DNA of 64,000 nt. It comes from Pseudodesulfovibrio sp. (GTDB lineage: Bacteria > Desulfobacterota > Desulfovibrionia > Desulfovibrionales > Desulfovibrionaceae). Within the stretch, counting starts at the first letter, position 1. Each line of letters opens with the position of its first letter. Shown here piece by piece: positions 18,976 to 27,775 of this stretch. The translations under genes and the position numbers were made by a program. The stretch is taken from the NCBI GenBank assembly GCA_016744135.1, contig JADGEX010000001.1, positions 248,001-312,000 on the forward strand, given 5' to 3'. The notes beneath the pieces were generated by a model that was not told where the DNA came from, made no database searches, and saw nothing but the letters and a program-made list of their open reading frames with translations.

Positions 18976-19626
18976 TTACTGACCTAATGTTACAAAGCGA
19001 ATCAGCGTGGCGATGCCGATGACCATGAACATGGTGAACAGTGTCGACTCGAGCTTTTTGAAGCCCTTGCGCTTATCTGATTTGATGAAGCCCCATTTCA
19101 CTGCAATGCGGTAGAATCCGACGCTGACGTGGAGTTCGACACAGGGAAGCAGGAGCATATAGAAAACAAACCACCAGAATTGCTGCATGCGTGCAGCAGA
19201 TTTCATGGCGGTGATGGGGAGATCATTTAGGACGACCCACATGTGGATGGCGCCGAGGATCAGGATGATCATTGCGGTTCCAGCCTGAACAATCCAGAGC
19301 CATGTGTCCCGATGCTTAAGCATTTTAGCGTGTTGCCAGATTGTGGATTGATCTTCCACACGGAATGGAATCTTACGAGCTGCCAGAACGAAATGGACCA
19401 GGAATGTCAGAAAGATAATGGGTCCTCCCACCTGGGCCATGTATGTGACCTCAAAAAAATGTGCGATGGCATTCATGATGCTCGGCGAAATGACTACGGA
19501 AGATACGAGCAGCATATGACACCACATAAAGAGGATGAGTCCTGCACCCGTAAGCATCTGTAGCCAGTCTAGGCCAGCATCGACACGGGACAGTCCTGGA
19601 ACTGATGTTGTGTGGTTTTTCATCAT
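18976..19626 (-). CDS. frdC: fumarate reductase cytochrome b subunit (dihaem type)
   Basis: The membrane anchor that oxidises menaquinol, 216 residues with five predicted helices. Histidines 37, 78, 128 and 166 sit in successive helices at spacings of 41, 50 and 38. These closely resemble the haem-ligand histidines of Wolinella succinogenes FrdC, so two b haems are expected. Two adjacent ATGs (19626, 19623) are possible starts. It is the first gene after the sigma-54 promoter at 19795-19810, with a 5' leader of about 158 bases. Confidence 0.94.
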   Translation of the reverse strand: MMKNHTTSVPGLSRVDAGLDWLQMLTGAGLILFMWCHMLLVSSVVISPSIMNAIAHFFEVTYMAQVGGPIIFLTFLVHFVLAARKIPFRVEDQSTIWQHAKMLKHRDTWLWIVQAGTAMIILILGAIHMWVVLNDLPITAMKSAARMQQFWWFVFYMLLLPCVELHVSVGFYRIAVKWGFIKSDKRKGFKKLESTLFTMFMVIGIATLIRFVTLGQ

Positions 19627-19794
19627 TTGTTCACCTGTTGTTCAAAAATTGTAACGAAACTGGCTTGGGCCATGACCTCTTGTCGGGTGTTTTGTGTGGT
19701 AAGCTGATTGTTGTGGCGATGTGTTTCAGGCACATTCGTTGCTCGCCCGTATTCCAACCTCCTCATTATTTGATGCATTTGATGAGTTGGTAAA

Positions 19795-19810
19795 AGCAAC
19801 AGGCGTGCCA
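19795..19810 (-). promoter_or_regulatory. sigma-54 (-24/-12) promoter of the frd-fum-mae-carrier operon
   Basis: On the minus strand the sequence is TGGCACGCCTGTTGCT. This is a full match to the sigma-54 consensus TGGCAC-N5-TTGCW, with GG and GC correctly spaced. Counting 12 bases on from the C of TTGC puts the transcription start near 19784, about 158 bases before the frdC ATG. A sigma-54-dependent response regulator with its kinase is encoded just upstream on the same strand, so this promoter is its likely target. Confidence 0.88.
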
Positions 19811-19811
19811 T

Positions 19812-19832
19812 GACTTTGTCAGTGACAAAGTC
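19812..19832. promoter_or_regulatory. perfect palindrome abutting the -24 element
   Basis: A 21-base perfect inverted repeat (half-site GACTTTGTCA, one central base) ends one base before the TGGCAC element, at about -28 to -48. Classical enhancer sites for sigma-54 activators lie about 80-150 bases upstream. This position therefore suits an operator for a repressor or a co-regulator equally well. I see no second copy nearby. Confidence 0.6.
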
Positions 19833-19874
19833 TAAATATTTCAATGGATTAATTTTATGAGAAAAGAAGGATGA

Positions 19875-19919
19875 GCGGATTTTCGCTGACGCTGAAAAAG
19901 CATATCAGCGAAAATCCGC
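19875..19919 (-). promoter_or_regulatory. long inverted repeat after the response-regulator gene: terminator or upstream activator site
   Basis: Arms 19875-19889 and 19905-19919 are perfect 15-base complements around a 15-base loop. It lies 11 bases past the response-regulator stop, as a terminator would. The following minus-strand sequence has only a broken pyrimidine run (TCCTTCTTTTCTC). Its centre is about 113 bases upstream of the predicted sigma-54 start at 19784, the usual place for an activator-binding site. The core TTTTCGCTGA / TCAGCGAAAA resembles a dyad operator. It may serve both roles. Confidence 0.5.
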
Positions 19920-19929
19920 CGAGAGGTGT

Positions 19930-21276
19930 TTACTGGCGTTTCAAGTCGTACTTGGACATTTTTTCATTGAGAGTTCTTCGGGGGATACAGAGGTCGTCAA
20001 TGACATTTTTTACGTTGCCGCCATGACGTGCGAGTGATTCCTTAATCAGGTGGCGTTCAAAGAGATTGACTTGATCCTTGAGGCTAATAGAGGAAGCGCA
20101 TTCGCCTGCAATTGAGCTGGAGAGAATTTGTGGAATACGTTCTTGAGGCGGGAGGGCAGACAAGACATACCGTTCAGTCATACTTTTGAGTTCTCGAACG
20201 TTTCCGGGCCAGTCATGGCTCATCATGATAGCCAGACTTTGCGGCGTGGCACTGTCTGCCGAAGTGCCATAAGTGTCTGCAGCCTGTTCCAAAAAGAAAG
20301 AAAAGAGTAGAGGGATATCATCCTTTCGTTTCCTCAACGGTGGTACTGTCAGCTCCACGGTGTTCAGACGGAAGTACAGGTCTTCGCGGAGACGACCTTC
20401 CTTAATGGCTTTTTGTGGGGATTCATTCATGGCAGAAAGTAGTCGGAATTCTACAGGCCTTAATGTGTTGGAACCCAATCTTGTTATCTCTTTATGCTCC
20501 AAAGCTCTCAGGAGTTTTCCCTGAACATCAATAGGCATGGAACTCAGTTCATCGAGAAAGAGTGTGCCACCGTTTGCCGCCTCCAGCTTGCCAATACGTT
20601 TGCCCTGGGCGCCTGTGAAAGCGCCTGATTCATGACCGAATAATTCACTTTCAGCCATGTTTACAGGAATAGCCGCACAATTTAGGGCAAGGTAGTTCTT
20701 TTTATTGCGATGGCTCAATTTGTGGATTGAGCGCGCAACAACTTCCTTGCCGGTTCCGGTTTCCCCAAGGATTAGAACATTGGCAATGGTCGGGGCGATA
20801 TGTGTCATTTCCTTTTTTAGGCTTCGCATGGGAACACTTGAACCCACAAGTCTGGAGTCCAAGCCTTCGCTGTCAACAAGAGCTTGTTTAAGGAGCCGAT
20901 TTTCTATAACAAGTTGACGTTTTTCAAGGGCTCGTTTGATGGTTTCCACAATCCGTTCAGGATCGAAAGGCTTTTCTACGAAGTCATACGCACCACCTCG
21001 AATGGCTTCTACAGCCATGGCAATATCCCCGTGGCCGGTAAAGAGGACTACCGGAAGATCCGGATCGACCTCTGCTATTTTTTTTTGAAACTGCAAACCA
21101 TCAAGACCGGGCATTTTGACGTCCGAAAGGACGATCCCTTCATAATTCTTTGTGATGGTTGTAAGAGCCTTGCTTGCATCTTCGAAGCTCAGCACTTCAA
21201 ATCCAGAGAGTTCAAGCCATTGTCGGGCGGAATCGCGTACAGATTTTTCATCATCAACAAGAGTGACCTTATTCAT
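19930..21276 (-). CDS. sigma-54-dependent response regulator, DctD/NtrC type
   Basis: Activates sigma-54 promoters when phosphorylated. It has 448 residues in three domains: receiver (phospho-acceptor Asp52, conserved Lys102), AAA+ ATPase (Walker A GETGTGKE at 171-178, sigma-54 contact loop GAFTGA at 218-223) and a C-terminal Fis-type helix-turn-helix (LARHGGNVKNVIDDLCIPRRTL). The start has AAGGAG. It follows the kinase gene by 2 bases. The linked consensus sigma-54 promoter before frdC and the dicarboxylate operon point to a DctD-like role, inferred from context and from the kinase sensor type. Confidence 0.93.
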   Translation of the reverse strand: MNKVTLVDDEKSVRDSARQWLELSGFEVLSFEDASKALTTITKNYEGIVLSDVKMPGLDGLQFQKKIAEVDPDLPVVLFTGHGDIAMAVEAIRGGAYDFVEKPFDPERIVETIKRALEKRQLVIENRLLKQALVDSEGLDSRLVGSSVPMRSLKKEMTHIAPTIANVLILGETGTGKEVVARSIHKLSHRNKKNYLALNCAAIPVNMAESELFGHESGAFTGAQGKRIGKLEAANGGTLFLDELSSMPIDVQGKLLRALEHKEITRLGSNTLRPVEFRLLSAMNESPQKAIKEGRLREDLYFRLNTVELTVPPLRKRKDDIPLLFSFFLEQAADTYGTSADSATPQSLAIMMSHDWPGNVRELKSMTERYVLSALPPQERIPQILSSSIAGECASSISLKDQVNLFERHLIKESLARHGGNVKNVIDDLCIPRRTLNEKMSKYDLKRQ

Positions 21277-21278
21277 GG

Positions 21279-23054
21279 TTACGACTCCTTATTTTGCTTG
21301 GATAAAGGAAGATACACAGTAAATTCAGCGCCTTGATCAAGGCAGTTCCTTGCACGAAAATCACCATTCATATCCTTGATGATCTTATAGGAGATGGAAA
21401 GCCCAAGTCCAACGCCGACGCCTTCTTTTTTGGTGGTAACAAAAGGCTCAAAAAGTTTTTTGTCGATATCAGAAGATATGCCTGGACCATTATCCCAGAC
21501 GCGGATTCTTGCCTTTTCATCACTGGCACTCAGCGTCACACCGATGAAGGATGACTCTGTGTTTTGCAAGGCATCAAGTGCGTTTCTGAAGAGATTAATC
21601 AGCACTTGTTCAAGCCGAACCCGGTCTCCCTTGATGAGGATGGGGGTGTCGGGCAAAGTTAATTTGAGTTCACAGTCTTCTACACGCATTTGATGCTTCA
21701 TGAGTGTCAGGGATTCATTGATCGCTTGCCGTAAATCGAACTCTCTGTCCGTATTTGATGATTTTCGGGCGAAAGATTTCAATTGTTCTGTGACCTTTGC
21801 CATGCGGTCACCCAGTTTAGAAACTTTCGTCAGGGTAGGATCAAGTTCATCCAACAGATTTCTCGCCAGCATAAGTTTACAACTGGCGATATATGTTTTT
21901 GTTGCGGCAATTGGTTGGTTCAGTTCATGGGCGATAGCGGTCGCCATTTCGCCAAGCGCTGCCAATTTACCTGCCTGGACAAGTTCTTCCTGAGCTTCTC
22001 GCAATTCCACTTCGGTACGTTTGCGGTCTTCAATTTCTTGGGCCAGTTGTTTATTGATGTCCCGAATGTGTTCTGCTTCGACAGCTTGTTGTCTGGAAAG
22101 TATTTTTTGGTGGCGTTCCCTCAGAAGGAGGCGAGTGAGAATAGCAAGACCAATGAGGACAAAAGTCGTTAAAGACATGCCCAATGTTCTTTCCCACAAA
22201 GCACTTTGTTCCAACAGATAAAGTATATCCCAGTTCATCCCTGGAATGGATCGAGTGTTTTCGAAAAAACGTTCTTTATCTATGGTGACTTCATCCATGA
22301 AGCCCATTCGGGTCGTGTGTTTTGCTGGAAGATGTTTGAGTTTTAATTTGGGATATTGGCCGCGTTCATTAATTTTTGCCAGTGTTTCGTTTGAGAGTGG
22401 TTTTAACGTCCTATATTTCCAGCTTGGTCGGCTCGACAGGATGATGACTCCGTTAGCGTCAACCACGAATACAGTCTCACCTCCTTCCTGCCATAAATTT
22501 TCCAGGGAAGAGAGTACGATTTTGGCGACAGCGACACCAACGATCTTTTCATTACTACGAATTGGGTGAGAAATATAAAATCCAGGTTCTCCGATAGTTA
22601 TACCAACACCAAAAAACATACCGTTTTTGCCAGTGATCGCATCTTTGAAGTACGGACGAAAACTGAGATTTAATCCAATAAAGTTTTTAGGTTTTTTCCA
22701 GTTGCTTGAAGAAATGACAATTCCATTTTCGTTAATGACATAGACTGCGGCAGAACCAGAGTTGATGCTTGCTGATTCCAGAAAAGAATTAACCTCTTCG
22801 ACATTACCTTCTCCCTCAAGAAGATCCCTGACAATTTCTGTTTCAGAGATCAGGAAGGGGAGATATTCGTGTTTTTTGAGAGCGGATTGAAGAGTGCTTT
22901 CGTATAATGTCAACCGTTCATTGGAGACCCGATCAAGATCTTGAATGTAGTCATATTGGACGATTAAGGCCACAAGTACCGGAATGCCTATCATGAACAT
23001 GAACGTCAAAAAAATAGGAATTGCTTTGCCCTTATACGTCTTGAATAACTGCAT
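21279..23054 (-). CDS. DctB-like sensor histidine kinase
   Basis: A membrane sensor of 591 residues. Helices at about 11-31 and 293-311 flank a periplasmic double-PDC domain. The PDC region carries FRPYFKDA at 132-139 and GFYISHPI at 158-165, the pattern seen in C4-dicarboxylate-binding sensors such as DctB. A coiled-coil linker (about 320-360) leads to HisKA with the phospho-acceptor His376 in AHELNQP, then an HATPase domain with DNGPGI and GVGLGLSI boxes. Paired with the response regulator, it should sense external fumarate, malate or succinate and induce the downstream operon. The ligand is inferred. Confidence 0.9.
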   Translation of the reverse strand: MQLFKTYKGKAIPIFLTFMFMIGIPVLVALIVQYDYIQDLDRVSNERLTLYESTLQSALKKHEYLPFLISETEIVRDLLEGEGNVEEVNSFLESASINSGSAAVYVINENGIVISSSNWKKPKNFIGLNLSFRPYFKDAITGKNGMFFGVGITIGEPGFYISHPIRSNEKIVGVAVAKIVLSSLENLWQEGGETVFVVDANGVIILSSRPSWKYRTLKPLSNETLAKINERGQYPKLKLKHLPAKHTTRMGFMDEVTIDKERFFENTRSIPGMNWDILYLLEQSALWERTLGMSLTTFVLIGLAILTRLLLRERHQKILSRQQAVEAEHIRDINKQLAQEIEDRKRTEVELREAQEELVQAGKLAALGEMATAIAHELNQPIAATKTYIASCKLMLARNLLDELDPTLTKVSKLGDRMAKVTEQLKSFARKSSNTDREFDLRQAINESLTLMKHQMRVEDCELKLTLPDTPILIKGDRVRLEQVLINLFRNALDALQNTESSFIGVTLSASDEKARIRVWDNGPGISSDIDKKLFEPFVTTKKEGVGVGLGLSISYKIIKDMNGDFRARNCLDQGAEFTVYLPLSKQNKES

Positions 23055-23314
23055 ATAAATACTCGCTATCTGCTGAGTGTTGTTATGGTCGCCAGTGTGA
23101 GAGCTTTTGATTACTCAGTGTTGTATGCCGTCTATTTGCCCCTGTTTGATTGCAGCAAACCATCGGCGAAAAACCGCTTATTTTAAAGGGTATAGATAGA
23201 GCCGTTTTCATAGTGTTTTCTCTAACAATTTATTTTAATTCGTTTTTATCTCTTTCGGTGTAATCGAAGACTCTTTGATTAAGCAAGAATAGTACCGAGA
23301 TTTCAACAATAATA
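23055..23314. other. intergenic region upstream of the kinase gene, with a 24-base palindrome at its far end
   Basis: AT-rich, without a convincing ORF. It should hold the promoter of the kinase/regulator pair, but I find no clear -35/-10 or -24/-12 match. A perfect 24-base AT-rich inverted repeat (half TTCAACAATAAT, 23302-23325) spans the stop codon of the MFS-ApbE gene. It has no GC stem or T-run and so is a poor terminator; an operator is possible. Confidence 0.4.
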
Positions 23315-25495
23315 TTATTGTTGAAAGTTATCTGTGGTCACAATTTGCATGTCGGGAGTGAACCATATGGCTGATGTCGTAGGGTATTCTTTCTTCATGA
23401 TACTTTTACCTTTGAAAGGTCCGAGAATAAAGAGAGCTGTTGCTAGTGCATCCGCTTTTTCTGCACTGTCGGCGATGACGGTCACTCCAACCGATGCGTT
23501 GGCAGAACTCATATCGGATGGGTTGATGATGTGGTGTCGAAATTCTTTCTTCCCGTGGTTTTCAACGGTTACAAATTGTTGGTAGTCCCCAGATCCGCAT
23601 ACTCCTTTTTCCCTAACTGTAATGGTCTTATACACAGTATCGGAACGAGGATGTCGTATGCCAACGGTCCAATCCTGGTCTCCGAAACAATAGAAGTCGC
23701 CTCCTGCTTCTACTATACCAGATTGAATTCCTTGTTTTTGCAGCAAGGCAACAGCAGTATCAATGATCGTGCCTTTGGCTATTCCTCCAAGATCAAGAGC
23801 CATTCCCTTCTTTTTCAGGCGAATACGTTTGTTTTCATTATCAACTATGACCATGTTGTGATCGACAAGCCCTTTTTTCATCTGGGCCAGAGTTTCATCA
23901 AGAGCATAGTAGAGCGGAGAGGTTGTCAGAGCACCGATCGTTGGATCAAAGGCCCCGTCAGTTTTTTTGCTGTATTCAAGGGCCCGGTTGATTAAGGCGT
24001 ATGACCTTGTTGAGGGTGTCACCCAATACTGTCCGGCTCCTCGGTTGATTCTTCCGATTGAACCTTCTAAGTTGCGATGGTCGTAATCTTTTTGCAACAT
24101 CCGCATGGTAGTGATTGTTTTTTGAGCAGCTTTGTCTGCGGCGGCTTGACTTTGAGCCTTGATGGTCAAGTTAATTATTGTACCCAGACCAACATCGGTG
24201 AATCGGTATATGGTCTTGTCACCAGCAAGGAAAGGATGCGTTTGAGGAATAGATAGGACGTACAGAGGAATTGCGGCCAGCAATGCGCAACAAAGGGCCG
24301 CGCTCCATGAAAGTGTTTTTTCCCAATACAGATGATCCCGAAAGCTGGAAGAGAGCAGGGGGATGCAGGAAAAAACACCTATTATCGCTACAAATTGCAA
24401 GGCCGGTGCGACTGAGTGGATTATTTGAATTAAAAATCCGCCAAGAAGAGGACCAAAGAGAAATCCGAGTCCGGCAGCAAAGTGCGTGGTGCCAAAGGCC
24501 ATGCCTTGATTTTGGGACATATCGGATGCAGCGGTCATGGATGCTGGAATGGATATGGCTGTTCCAAGTCCCATGATTGCTCCCCAGAGAATGAAATGCC
24601 ATGGCTCTGAACTTGTCCCGAGGGCAAAGAGAGCACTCGCGCTGAGAAGCATACCAAAAACGATAGTACCAAGTTGTGTTTTTTTGCCATGAATTCTTCC
24701 CATGAGCGGAAGACAAAGGCTGGTTGTAAAGCTTGGTATTGCATACAAAATTGCGATTTCAAACCCGGTCCACCCGAGTTTTATGGTTAAAAGAATTGGA
24801 TAAAAAGCTGTGAGTAGACCAATGCCAAGAGTTCGACCGAATATGGAGAACAGTAGGTACGTCGCATCAAGTTTTTTGAGAACGGAGGGATTGGAGGTAC
24901 TTTTTCCCCTGACTGTTCGAGTTTCTTTAGGCAGAAAGAAAATAATAATCAGTGTTGCAAGCCCCATACAAAGGGACAGTCCCAGAAGCGGTGGTTTGAT
25001 GGAACGGTTGAGATAGAGCAATCCACCAAGAAGAGGTCCGCAAAAAAGGGCTATGTTGAAAGCCATGGAATACAATGCGAACCACCGTGGGAGTGTCTCT
25101 TTTGACCCATTTCCTCCCAATGTGGCCATCCCAATTGGTTTGATGAGACCGGAAACAAGACCCAGAATGAATTGAATGACATACAGAGTCGTTAAACTCG
25201 TATGAAAAAAGTACAGTAAAGGAATAATACAGCCAACGAATGTCGTGAGAAGTAGTGGAAGACGCGGGCCAACTTTGTCTCCCCAAAGGCCGGCAACTGG
25301 TGCGATTAATAATTTGGCAAGATAGTATCCCGCAAATGCACTGCCAAGCCAGATGCCACTGATTCTTTCATCGAAAGATAGAAGTGGAATTGTAAATGAA
25401 AATAAGCCAATACCCAGTGTCGAAAAAAGCCCACTGGAAAGTATCGCCCAAAAAATACGGCGAGTATTGTGAGTGTGTGTATCGGAATTGCTCAT
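23315..25495 (-). CDS. MFS transporter fused to ApbE FAD:protein FMN transferase
   Basis: One open frame of 726 residues. Residues 1-385 are a 12-helix major facilitator. An extra helix at about 396-415 would carry the rest to the periplasm. Residues 426-715 are ApbE: VGLGTIINL, FDPTIGAL (516-523), DLGGIAKG (568-575), IVEAGGDFY, HHIINP (654-659) and the metal-binding ADSAEKADALATALFILG. ApbE moves FMN from FAD onto threonines of exported redox proteins. Likely targets here are RnfG and RnfD of the same cluster. ApbE needs FAD on the periplasmic side, so the transporter half may export FAD or another flavin; that is inference. The ApbE half is normally a separate lipoprotein. The ribosome binding site is weak. 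Confidence 0.9.
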   Translation of the reverse strand: MSNSDTHTHNTRRIFWAILSSGLFSTLGIGLFSFTIPLLSFDERISGIWLGSAFAGYYLAKLLIAPVAGLWGDKVGPRLPLLLTTFVGCIIPLLYFFHTSLTTLYVIQFILGLVSGLIKPIGMATLGGNGSKETLPRWFALYSMAFNIALFCGPLLGGLLYLNRSIKPPLLGLSLCMGLATLIIIFFLPKETRTVRGKSTSNPSVLKKLDATYLLFSIFGRTLGIGLLTAFYPILLTIKLGWTGFEIAILYAIPSFTTSLCLPLMGRIHGKKTQLGTIVFGMLLSASALFALGTSSEPWHFILWGAIMGLGTAISIPASMTAASDMSQNQGMAFGTTHFAAGLGFLFGPLLGGFLIQIIHSVAPALQFVAIIGVFSCIPLLSSSFRDHLYWEKTLSWSAALCCALLAAIPLYVLSIPQTHPFLAGDKTIYRFTDVGLGTIINLTIKAQSQAAADKAAQKTITTMRMLQKDYDHRNLEGSIGRINRGAGQYWVTPSTRSYALINRALEYSKKTDGAFDPTIGALTTSPLYYALDETLAQMKKGLVDHNMVIVDNENKRIRLKKKGMALDLGGIAKGTIIDTAVALLQKQGIQSGIVEAGGDFYCFGDQDWTVGIRHPRSDTVYKTITVREKGVCGSGDYQQFVTVENHGKKEFRHHIINPSDMSSANASVGVTVIADSAEKADALATALFILGPFKGKSIMKKEYPTTSAIWFTPDMQIVTTDNFQQ

Positions 25496-25620
25496 ACTGG
25501 GGTCATGTCCTAATTTAAGTCAGTGTGACTATAAATAGCCAAGAATGGCAAGCTGTTCGTGTGCTTACCATAATAGTACATGGTGAAAACTCAGCAAAGC
25601 GCCTTTTATTTTATATTAAA

Positions 25621-25661
25621 AGAAGGCCTTGCGAAAAACATGCGCAAGACCTTCTTTTTTT
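25621..25661. terminator. bidirectional intrinsic terminator
   Basis: Arms 25621-25633 and 25643-25655 form a 13-position stem with one mismatch (G-U on minus). T-runs follow on both sides: seven T on the plus strand (through 25661) and four on the minus strand. It lies about 30 bases after the stop of the TPR gene, which it should terminate, and before the MFS-ApbE gene. So MFS-ApbE must start from its own promoter in 25496-25620. Confidence 0.75.
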
Positions 25662-25684
25662 GATTCTTAGAGTTGTTATTCGAG

Positions 25685-27775
25685 TTAGAATGGATAAACT
25701 AAAGTGCTTTCAGTGCTTTTCTGTTTGCCTATCTTTTTATTGATGGCATCGATACGGGCCTTGGCAGCTTCTCGCTGTTCTTTACGCGCGGCATTACGGA
25801 TAACTGTTCCAAGCAAGCGTTTAGCGGTTTCGTATTTCCCCCTTTTTTCATAAATGAGGGAAGCACGATACATGGCGGTCAGCGCCCAGATGTTTTCCTG
25901 TGGATATTGCCAGGCCAGTTTGAGGTAATAATCCAAGGCTTTATCCATGTTACGCATGGCGTGCTCGCCTTCGCCCAACCAGAACAATGTTTCAGCCTGA
26001 AGAGCGGTCGTCATGGTGGATCGATTGTCCCACATAATCAGCAGTTCTTTTTGGGCTGTTTCGTAGTCTTTTCGCTGTTGATATAACAACGCCATACGTA
26101 AACGGGTCATGACCGGGATAGGTGTGCCAGTTTTGACCATTTCCTTATATGTATCTAGCGCTGCGGACTGTCTGCCAGAATCAAGTTCAATACGTGTTTT
26201 GATATCCAGCCAGGATGTTTTTAGGTTCGAAGGCAAACTTGGCTCATCTATTTGGTTTAAATAAAATGCACTTAACTGTAGATTTTTGGTTTTGGCTGCG
26301 TCGTTTGCCAAATAGAGTAATCCTTGAATGCCGAATGAAGAATCATCAAAAAGAAATGCTGAGCGTTTGACCAGTGAAACAGATGGTTTCTCATTAAAGA
26401 GTTGTTGCCAGTATGCAAGCAGCAATAATTTGTCCAATGGGTATTGATCAAGAGAAAGCGAAGCAAGTTGTTTGCTCGGAGCGGTTGTCCAGAAAGGAGC
26501 TTCTGTTTGAGCATTAACGTCTTGTCCCGCCGCACCGGAAAGGGCGGTCAAAATTGGATAAAGAGCATAAGATTCAGTCGGTTTTTCCGGTAGGATATTG
26601 TTAAAGTTGTCCTTGAAGGTTAGGAGCCCTGCAAGACGAAGAGAAATCGGAAGTGTTTTTTTATTTAAAGAATTCCAAATAGTTCTGGATGATTCAACAT
26701 CTCCGTTAGATAATGTTAAAGCAAGTTTAAAGTTCGTGAGAAGGGCGGATGTTTCTTCAGAGATAAGCATTGATCTCAGTTCATTATCGATAGCCTTTTG
26801 GGCATCATCAAGCGACATGGTCAAAAGATTATTCCTAAACTGCGTCCATGGTCCAGAATGAGGATTGCCGAGGAACCACTGACTTCGGGATTTGGAGTAG
26901 GGAGCTAAAAGATTTCCAGACCAGAAAGCATTGGCCTTGAGGTATTTTCCGGTGGTGAAAGGGGAAAGATCTGTTGGCAGAGTGCCTTTTTCAAGGAAGA
27001 GTATGATTGATTTCCAGAATATCCTGACGGTTTCTTGTGAAATTTTGTCAATCTGGCTATTCGCTGCATCAAACTTTTCCAAAGACGCGGAAGCCATGGA
27101 CTGAGCGATCAATGTTGTATCATTAGGAAGTAGGAAGGGTGCTGTAATAGAAGGGGATTCAGTAGGTTCTAATTCTTTTTTTTCTTTTAATTCCGCATGA
27201 TTGTTGTCGGTAAGTGCTTGAGCAATATTCCAGAAGCTGTCATTCCATGCACGCTGTCCTACCGCCATGACCAGATTGAGTGCCTCTTTTTGAGAGGATC
27301 TGGATAGAGTATGATTTGCGGAATATGACCAGTACATTTTGAGCCAGACATCATGCCAGATATCAGCAAGTTCTGGTTCAGCCTTTAAACGTCGTTTGGC
27401 GACTGAATCATCCATGAATTTTGTAGCCTGAGTGAACCAGAGGACGGCTTTTGAAAGGTCACCTAGTCCTCGATAAGCCTGTCCACCAAGCCATAATCTT
27501 TCTGCTTCAAGGGTACGATCCTCAAAAGCAGGTGTCATTTCAATGATTTCAAGTGTTTTTGCTGGTGAATTGAGGTTTAAATACACTTGAGCCCGTTTAA
27601 GGATTGCTTCAGGAGAGTCTTCTGCAGTTTCGGTTGCATATTCCTTTTCAAGGCGATCCCAAGCTCCATAGTGTTCAAGCCATTTTTGAAAGGTCTGTTT
27701 TTGTGCCGCCAGGCTGTTGGTGCCTAGAATAAGCAAACAGACTATTAATGCGAAAAAGGAAAGCGAAAGTTTCAT
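25685..27775 (-). CDS. exported tetratricopeptide-repeat protein, unknown role
   Basis: A 696-residue protein with a signal peptide (hydrophobic 3-20, likely cleavage after SLAA near residue 24). It is rich in helical repeats, with recognisable TPR-like units near the N-terminus (about 60-115) and at the C-terminus (about 560-670: AEKELLI/ALDYYLKLAWQYP-like units). It probably scaffolds protein contacts in the periplasm or at the outer membrane. I do not recognise a named family. It is monocistronic, with a terminator at 25621-25661. A role in surface polysaccharide or cell-envelope assembly is possible but has no direct support. Confidence 0.8.
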   Translation of the reverse strand: MKLSLSFFALIVCLLILGTNSLAAQKQTFQKWLEHYGAWDRLEKEYATETAEDSPEAILKRAQVYLNLNSPAKTLEIIEMTPAFEDRTLEAERLWLGGQAYRGLGDLSKAVLWFTQATKFMDDSVAKRRLKAEPELADIWHDVWLKMYWSYSANHTLSRSSQKEALNLVMAVGQRAWNDSFWNIAQALTDNNHAELKEKKELEPTESPSITAPFLLPNDTTLIAQSMASASLEKFDAANSQIDKISQETVRIFWKSIILFLEKGTLPTDLSPFTTGKYLKANAFWSGNLLAPYSKSRSQWFLGNPHSGPWTQFRNNLLTMSLDDAQKAIDNELRSMLISEETSALLTNFKLALTLSNGDVESSRTIWNSLNKKTLPISLRLAGLLTFKDNFNNILPEKPTESYALYPILTALSGAAGQDVNAQTEAPFWTTAPSKQLASLSLDQYPLDKLLLLAYWQQLFNEKPSVSLVKRSAFLFDDSSFGIQGLLYLANDAAKTKNLQLSAFYLNQIDEPSLPSNLKTSWLDIKTRIELDSGRQSAALDTYKEMVKTGTPIPVMTRLRMALLYQQRKDYETAQKELLIMWDNRSTMTTALQAETLFWLGEGEHAMRNMDKALDYYLKLAWQYPQENIWALTAMYRASLIYEKRGKYETAKRLLGTVIRNAARKEQREAAKARIDAINKKIGKQKSTESTLVYPF

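Noticed and set aside
19623..19844. 73-codon minus-strand frame ending on the frdC ATG, a possible leader peptide
   Set aside because: Most of it lies upstream of the predicted sigma-54 start, the internal ATGs lack usable ribosome binding sites, and the sequence is not protein-like.
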